DNA of 38,772 nt, taken from assembly GCA_025055285.1 (NCBI GenBank), contig JANWXM010000031.1, positions 1 to 38,772 on the forward strand, given 5' to 3'. This DNA is from Saprospiraceae bacterium (GTDB lineage Bacteria > Bacteroidota > Bacteroidia > Chitinophagales > Saprospiraceae). The notes under the pieces are model-generated. The model made no database searches. It worked only from the letters and a program-made list of their open reading frames with translations, and had not been told where the DNA came from. Of this stretch, positions 35,101 to 38,772 are shown piece after piece (position 1 is the stretch's first letter; each line of letters opens with the position of its first letter). A program made the translations under genes and the position numbers.

Positions 35101-38100
35101 CGCGCTTTGATAAACCTGCTGGTGCTCTAGAGAAAAATACCTACGAACCTGGCGAAACAGCTCGCTTATGGTTAGGTGGCGGCCGAGTGCTATACTTCTT
35201 GGTCTTTGTCGGTCGAGAGGGCAAAATCCTAGAACCTCGCTGGTTACAGGTCAGTGGTGCCCAAAGTGCTGATTTTGTTGTGCAAGAGGCTGATCGCGGT
35301 GGTATCGGGCTGAATGCTTTTACTGTACAACACAATCGCTTCTATCAGACCGGGCCGCACACTGTTGTGGTGCCTTGGAGCAACAAAGAACTTACTATCG
35401 CCTTCGAAACTTTTCGCGACCGACTGGCTCCTGGAGATCGCGAGACCTGGCGCCTGCGCATTAGCGGCCCAAAGAAGGAGAAAGTTGCCGCTGAAGTGGT
35501 TGCTGCTATGTATGACGCCTCTCTTGACCAATTCTTGCCGCACGGCTGGAACAAGATAGGTTTTCCTAGCCATTATCACGCTCTCAGCCTATCCTCCGAG
35601 GGTTTCGGCCTGCGTAGCGGCAACGTGCGCTTTGAGCACAGCGAAGCCTTCATGCTCGAACAGCGCAAGTACGCTGAAATTGATTGGTTTAATTTCCCGC
35701 GCTATAATGGAAAATACGTGCGCGAGGGCTTGTTTATGATGCGCGCTGAGCCGCTTTCGGCACCTCGAAATGGCGCGATTCCTCAAATGCAAACAATAGA
35801 CGGAGTGCCTGTAGAGGCTCGAAAATTGACCGACATTCCTGCAAAACCTGCCGAAGGGAAAAAGCCTGCTGAGTCTGTGCCAACACCCATTCGGCGAAAC
35901 TTGAATGAAACGGTGTTCTTCTTGCCCGAGTTGCGCACCGATGCTCAAGGTAATGTGCTGCTTCAATTTACTGTGAATGAGGCCCTTACTCGATGGAAAT
36001 TGTTGCTTTTTGCACATACCAAAGAGCTACAGCAGGCCTTAGAGGAGCGCACAGTGGTTACCCAGAAGGAACTCATGGTGTTGCCCAATCCGCCGCGTTT
36101 TTTACGCGAAGGCGATGTATTAGAATTCACAGCGAAAGTGAGCAACCTGTCGGAGGAGCTGATATCGGGCACTGCTACGCTCAGCCTGTTTGATGCCGTT
36201 ACGATGCAATCGGTGGAAACAGTCTTTGGTCTGCATCCAAACGCGACGGTTGTTCCCTTCACTGTTGCGCCGGGACGATCAGCATTAGTTTCTTGGCGCT
36301 TGAAAGTGCCTGAAGGTCAGGCAAGCGCTCTGACATGGCAAATTTTTGCAGAGGGTAAACAACACCGCGACGGAGAGGAAAATACGCTTCCTGTAGTCAC
36401 AAACCGCATGCTCGTAACGGAGACATTGCCACTCCCTGTACGCGGTAAGCAACGAAAAACCTTCTCTTTTGAAAGCTTGAAGAATAACACTTCCAAAACG
36501 CTGCGTAATCATCGCTACACTGTGGAATTTACCAGCAATCCCGTATGGTATGCCGTGCAAGCGCTGCCGTACTTGATGGAATTTCCATATGAATGCACAG
36601 AGCAGATTTTTAGTCGCTTTTATGCTAATGCTTTAGCTGCTCATGTTATGCAAAAATTGCCTAATCTACGGCGTGTTTACGACCGCTGGAAAGCCACAGG
36701 TAGCGCGGCTATGCAGTCGAATTTGACTAAAAATCAGGAGCTCAAAACAGCCCTTCTAGAGGAGACACCCTGGGTGCTAGAGGCTATGAGTGAAGAACAA
36801 CAAAAGCAAAATATCGCACTGCTCTTCGACCTGAATCGCATGGCTGACGAGCGCGAACGCGCTTTGAACTTGTTAGTTGAGCGTCAAGAACCTAGCGGCG
36901 GCTGGAGCTGGTTCCCTGGCGGACGTGAAAACTGGTTCATCACTCAACATATTGTCGCGGGTCTAGGTCACCTGAAGCATTTAGGTGTCCTTAACATAGG
37001 ACAAGATAGGGAAATTGGCCATATGCTCGACAGAGCATTAGCCTTCTGCCACAAAGAAATCCAACGCCAATATGCCGAACTGGAGAAATTGGCTCAAGAA
37101 GGTAAAGTCAAACTCGACGAAGACCATTTGCACGGGCTGGCGATTCATTATTTGTATGCCACATCGTTTTTTGCACCTGATAGAACTGACCGTGTAACAG
37201 CCTATTATCTAGAACAAAGCGCGCGCTACTGGCTGCGGCGCAGTCTGTGCGAGCAGGGCATGATTGCTTTAGCGCTTTATCGCTACGGGCGTAAAGATGC
37301 CGCTCAAAGTATTGTGGCCAGTCTCCGTGAACGGGCTATTGTTAAAGAAGAACTTGGCATGTATTGGTCTTTCGATCGCGGTATGTACTGGTATCAGCTG
37401 CCCATTGAAACTCAAGCGCTGCTTATTGAAGTCTTTAGCGAAGTAGCCAACGATGTGCGCGCTGTTGAAGAATTACGAATTTGGCTACTTAAAAACAAAC
37501 AAACCAATCGCTGGGAGAGCACCAAAGCCACGGCCGAGGCTATTTATGCCTTGCTGCTGCGCGGTGATAATTGGTTAGCCTCTACTCAGCCTATTCGCCT
37601 GCAAATTGGCAGCAAAGTCGTTTCCTCCAAGGAATATGAGTCTGGCACAGGCTATTTCAAGCAGACTTGGAGCAGCGGCGAGATCCAGCCTGATTGGAGT
37701 ACGGTACGTGTAGAGAATCCTAATCCGTACATTGTCTGGGGAGCAGCATATTGGCAATATTTTGAGGATCTGGACAAAATCGCTGCCTTCCGCAATACGC
37801 CACTTACCCTCGTGAAGCAAATTTTTCGCGAGGAAAATACCGCGACAGGACCTAAATTGTATCCTATTTCTAATGGTTCAGTACTTAAGCCAGGAGATCG
37901 CCTCAAGGTGCGTATTGAAATTCGAACTGACCGCGCCATGGAATTTGTTCATCTGAAAGATACACGCGCTGCCGGGTTTGAACCTGTTAATGTCCTTAGC
38001 CGATATCGCTGGCAAGATGGGTTGGGCTACTACGAGAGTACTCGCGATCTGGCTACTCATTTCTTTATTGATTACCTGCCTCGAGGCACATTTGTACTTG

Positions 38101-38219
38101 AATATCCGCTAGTAGTTACCTATCGCGGCGATTTTTCCTCTGGGATTGCCACACTTCAGTGTATGTATGCACCCGAGTTCTCTAGTCACTCGCAAAGCGT
38201 GCGGGTAAAGGTGGAATGA
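32151..38219 (+). CDS. Alpha-2-macroglobulin family protein with thioester
   Basis: 2022 residues from ATG 32151 (TTG 32139 is possible). N-terminal export signal with Cys16 in LLTFC, an imperfect lipobox, so probably a surface or periplasmic lipoprotein. Residues 30-600 are helical and TPR-like followed by early MG domains; MG2 starts near 610 (FFTDRSLYRPGQTVYFKG); the A2M domain lies near 1250 (FFLPELRTDAQGN); the thioester domain holds Cys1482-Thr-Glu-Gln1485 (CTEQ). Such proteins trap attacking proteases by covalent thioester chemistry. A Pro/Lys-rich stretch near 1225-1245 may be a bait-like exposed segment. No pbpC partner is adjacent. Confidence 0.92.
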   Translation: MLRILVFLLPILLTFCKYTQKSKPSSLPSNQPTAQVMAKPDTPTSLPYGDYAEEWAKIDSLEKQGLLKSALELAEALYARAKAEQNTPQIIKALLYRGKYITELQEDGFERTIALFEQEEKAASEPERSVLQSLLGELYSIYLQNIAWRTEDRTPLAEGQPGDIKIWSAAEIELQALHYYRSSVARVDVLRATPADHLKALLTKPLNDSVDGVPLRPTLFDILAHRALKHFSDERSYLTQPVHKFYLDQPEAFAPAAEFVRFEFASQDTTSGEWLAIRLFQQVLAVHLASGNTAALIDADLLRLQFARNKSTLSDKWERYAEALRLMSREYYNHPSEAEIAYHLGVAYQQLSEQPENAQSNLLQQAVAECESAMARHPNTYGAALCRSLVQQIRRPSIQVQVEQVYLPEKPSLMSVLFKNIQQVHARLVALPAIQAVRNNRLGLNELLTYPVLEQRVWSLNAPEDFREHRTELRLPPLPIGHYAVLVSPTGDFNSREQPVSYAFFACSNLASIPFDQNGVMQVAVVHRETGAPLAGVLGEFFEQKWDLQMRDYREERIGQSFTGKDGLLRPQLGTNRMFFVRLSQGKDTLWLEQGFYRYLRESNRSRREVVFFTDRSLYRPGQTVYFKGILLERDSRDLPRILPGVKVKVSFYDANMQPKGHLSLASNEYGTFNGAFQAPTSGLMGVMSIRAEGYIGQASFSVEEYKRPKFEVTFRPIEGSYRVGDIIKVRGVTKNYAGNSVDGAQVRYRVVRQAYMPWWWHWRDWPLFDAGEEVEIASGATQTAADGSFEVVFTALPDRKLPEKGLPIFRYTVKADVTDITGETRSNETTVSAGYVALNVDFGLPEEVELQDLRKVILKTTNNAGQAQYAKGTIEITRLASPQTRFVKRYWPAPDVLVLNERDFRREFPLYAWNDEDNPEKWSRQGLTRTISFRSSGSIELDLHEGQMTPGYYEVVLKTRDAFEKPIEIKRVVRVWDAKTPATRFDKPAGALEKNTYEPGETARLWLGGGRVLYFLVFVGREGKILEPRWLQVSGAQSADFVVQEADRGGIGLNAFTVQHNRFYQTGPHTVVVPWSNKELTIAFETFRDRLAPGDRETWRLRISGPKKEKVAAEVVAAMYDASLDQFLPHGWNKIGFPSHYHALSLSSEGFGLRSGNVRFEHSEAFMLEQRKYAEIDWFNFPRYNGKYVREGLFMMRAEPLSAPRNGAIPQMQTIDGVPVEARKLTDIPAKPAEGKKPAESVPTPIRRNLNETVFFLPELRTDAQGNVLLQFTVNEALTRWKLLLFAHTKELQQALEERTVVTQKELMVLPNPPRFLREGDVLEFTAKVSNLSEELISGTATLSLFDAVTMQSVETVFGLHPNATVVPFTVAPGRSALVSWRLKVPEGQASALTWQIFAEGKQHRDGEENTLPVVTNRMLVTETLPLPVRGKQRKTFSFESLKNNTSKTLRNHRYTVEFTSNPVWYAVQALPYLMEFPYECTEQIFSRFYANALAAHVMQKLPNLRRVYDRWKATGSAAMQSNLTKNQELKTALLEETPWVLEAMSEEQQKQNIALLFDLNRMADERERALNLLVERQEPSGGWSWFPGGRENWFITQHIVAGLGHLKHLGVLNIGQDREIGHMLDRALAFCHKEIQRQYAELEKLAQEGKVKLDEDHLHGLAIHYLYATSFFAPDRTDRVTAYYLEQSARYWLRRSLCEQGMIALALYRYGRKDAAQSIVASLRERAIVKEELGMYWSFDRGMYWYQLPIETQALLIEVFSEVANDVRAVEELRIWLLKNKQTNRWESTKATAEAIYALLLRGDNWLASTQPIRLQIGSKVVSSKEYESGTGYFKQTWSSGEIQPDWSTVRVENPNPYIVWGAAYWQYFEDLDKIAAFRNTPLTLVKQIFREENTATGPKLYPISNGSVLKPGDRLKVRIEIRTDRAMEFVHLKDTRAAGFEPVNVLSRYRWQDGLGYYESTRDLATHFFIDYLPRGTFVLEYPLVVTYRGDFSSGIATLQCMYAPEFSSHSQSVRVKVE

Positions 38220-38452
38220 CTACTGAAGGATTGTTAATACAATGTAAAAGGTCTTGGAGTGCTCTTCGCCTTATGCCCTGAGGATGAGACTCGACTAATG
38301 TCCTAGTTTGTTAACATCTCTCAAAGTAGCCATTCAAGCAGTGGAATCGGTGTGACTCTTGCTGTTAAGGACGTCAAAAGAACGTCTTTGCAGACGAGCA
38401 GGGGCAGGCAATGCAAAAGGAAGATTGTTTTCATTTGGTTTTTTGGGGTTCT
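38220..38452. other. Intergenic stretch after the macroglobulin gene
   Basis: No protein gene supported. A small perfect hairpin CGTCT-TTGC-AGACG (38383-38396) precedes the terminator at 38453. The long distance from the macroglobulin stop (230 bases) means either a long 3' UTR or a separate small transcript. Confidence 0.4.
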
Positions 38453-38491
38453 GCCGCCGACGCGTAATGCGCTCGGCGGCTTTTGCTTTTT
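38453..38491 (+). terminator. Strong Rho-independent terminator reading plus
   Basis: GCCGCCGA (38453-38460) pairs fully with TCGGCGGC (38473-38480); inner GCG/CGC extends the stem with one bulged C, leaving a 5-base loop. The tract TTTTGCTTTTT (38481-38491) follows directly. Confidence 0.85.
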
Positions 38492-38546
38492 GTCTTTATT
38501 GCAGTGATTGTCCATTTGCAGAGACGCTGCTGAAAGAGCGGGCTTC

Positions 38547-38772
38547 TTAGGCACTCATCTCCTCGGCCAGCCAGCGCTCGATGTTGCGCAACTGCGAGGA
38601 CAACTGCACGCCCACACCCACCACCGGCTTGCCCAAATGCCACCACGCCTCGTAGTAACGCCGACGGCGTATCTGCTCCAGCGCCACCTCCGCCAGCTCG
38701 TCCACCTTGAACTCCAAAATGTACACCCGACGCGCCGTCTCCACGGCGCAGTCCATGCGCCCATCGGCCGTG
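38547..38772 (-). CDS. AAA-ATPase-like / PD-(D/E)XK family protein, C-terminal fragment (starts beyond the window)
   Basis: The last 74 codons of a gene that enters from the right edge. TADGRMDCAVETARRVYILE followed by FKVD carries the PD-(D/E)XK core: the Asp of GRMD and the Glu and Lys of EFK. ALEQIRRRRYYEAWWHLGKP and the Val/Gly-rich strand after it are typical of the C-terminal nuclease-like domain (PF08011) of AAA-ATPase-like proteins. The N-terminal ATPase part is missing. The 5' end of a gene of the same family lies at the left edge of the window on the same strand. Confidence 0.88.
   Translation of the reverse strand, partial: TADGRMDCAVETARRVYILEFKVDELAEVALEQIRRRRYYEAWWHLGKPVVGVGVQLSSQLRNIERWLAEEMSA

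Noticed and set aside
35244-35579. Antisense open frames within the macroglobulin gene
   Set aside because: Typical shadows of a long gene with strong codon bias; no domain, start signal or terminator supports them.

Overview
The window looks like a chromosomal piece from a member of the Bacteroidetes. The evidence is a type IX secretion (T9SS) C-terminal domain, a TonB-dependent receptor paired with a DUF4249 lipoprotein, an ECF sigma factor with a Bacteroidetes-style anti-sigma protein, and several promoters of the TTG-N19-TAnnTTTG type used by this phylum. The aerobic class Ia ribonucleotide reductase, glutathione peroxidase and flavin amine oxidase suggest an organism that meets oxygen. 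I see no rRNA, CRISPR array, insertion sequence or phage gene.

Layout. 1-98: 5' end of an AAA-ATPase-like/PD-(D/E)XK family gene (minus). 283-2727: three overlapping plus-strand genes, an ABC ATPase, an FtsX-type permease and a DUF3299 protein, resembling part of a zinc-linked (Zrg-type) operon. 3056-4248: ECF sigma factor and membrane anti-sigma factor (minus). 4688-7482: alaS converging on a CAT-anticodon tRNA. 7483-8537: a gene-poor kilobase ending in a plus-strand terminator. 8538-9656: a lone CDP-glucose 4,6-dehydratase. 9770-14250: nrdB, a YegP-like gene and nrdA, preceded by a cluster of DnaA-box-like palindromes and a consensus promoter, and closed by a terminator. 14297-17377: a 1026-residue TIR-domain protein with a long, internally repeated helical C-terminal region that I do not recognise. 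17401-18930: malate dehydrogenase and a CxxC thioredoxin-fold protein. 19104-22750: TonB-dependent receptor and DUF4249 lipoprotein. 23039-29975: exported beta-glucosidase, glutathione peroxidase, glycerophosphodiesterase, succinate-semialdehyde dehydrogenase, a T9SS LamG protein and polyphosphate glucokinase. 30468-38219: Tat-exported flavin amine oxidase and a very large alpha-2-macroglobulin with an intact thioester. 38547-38772: 3' end of another AAA-ATPase-like/PD-(D/E)XK gene (minus).

Working together. NrdAB supplies deoxyribonucleotides and its promoter carries sites that would tie it to DnaA or NrdR. The exported GH1 enzyme would release glucose, which the polyphosphate glucokinase could phosphorylate. 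The TIR protein is the best candidate for an undescribed (probably immune) system. Both window ends fall in the same multicopy gene family on the same strand, so this may be a whole contig that broke at repeated genes.
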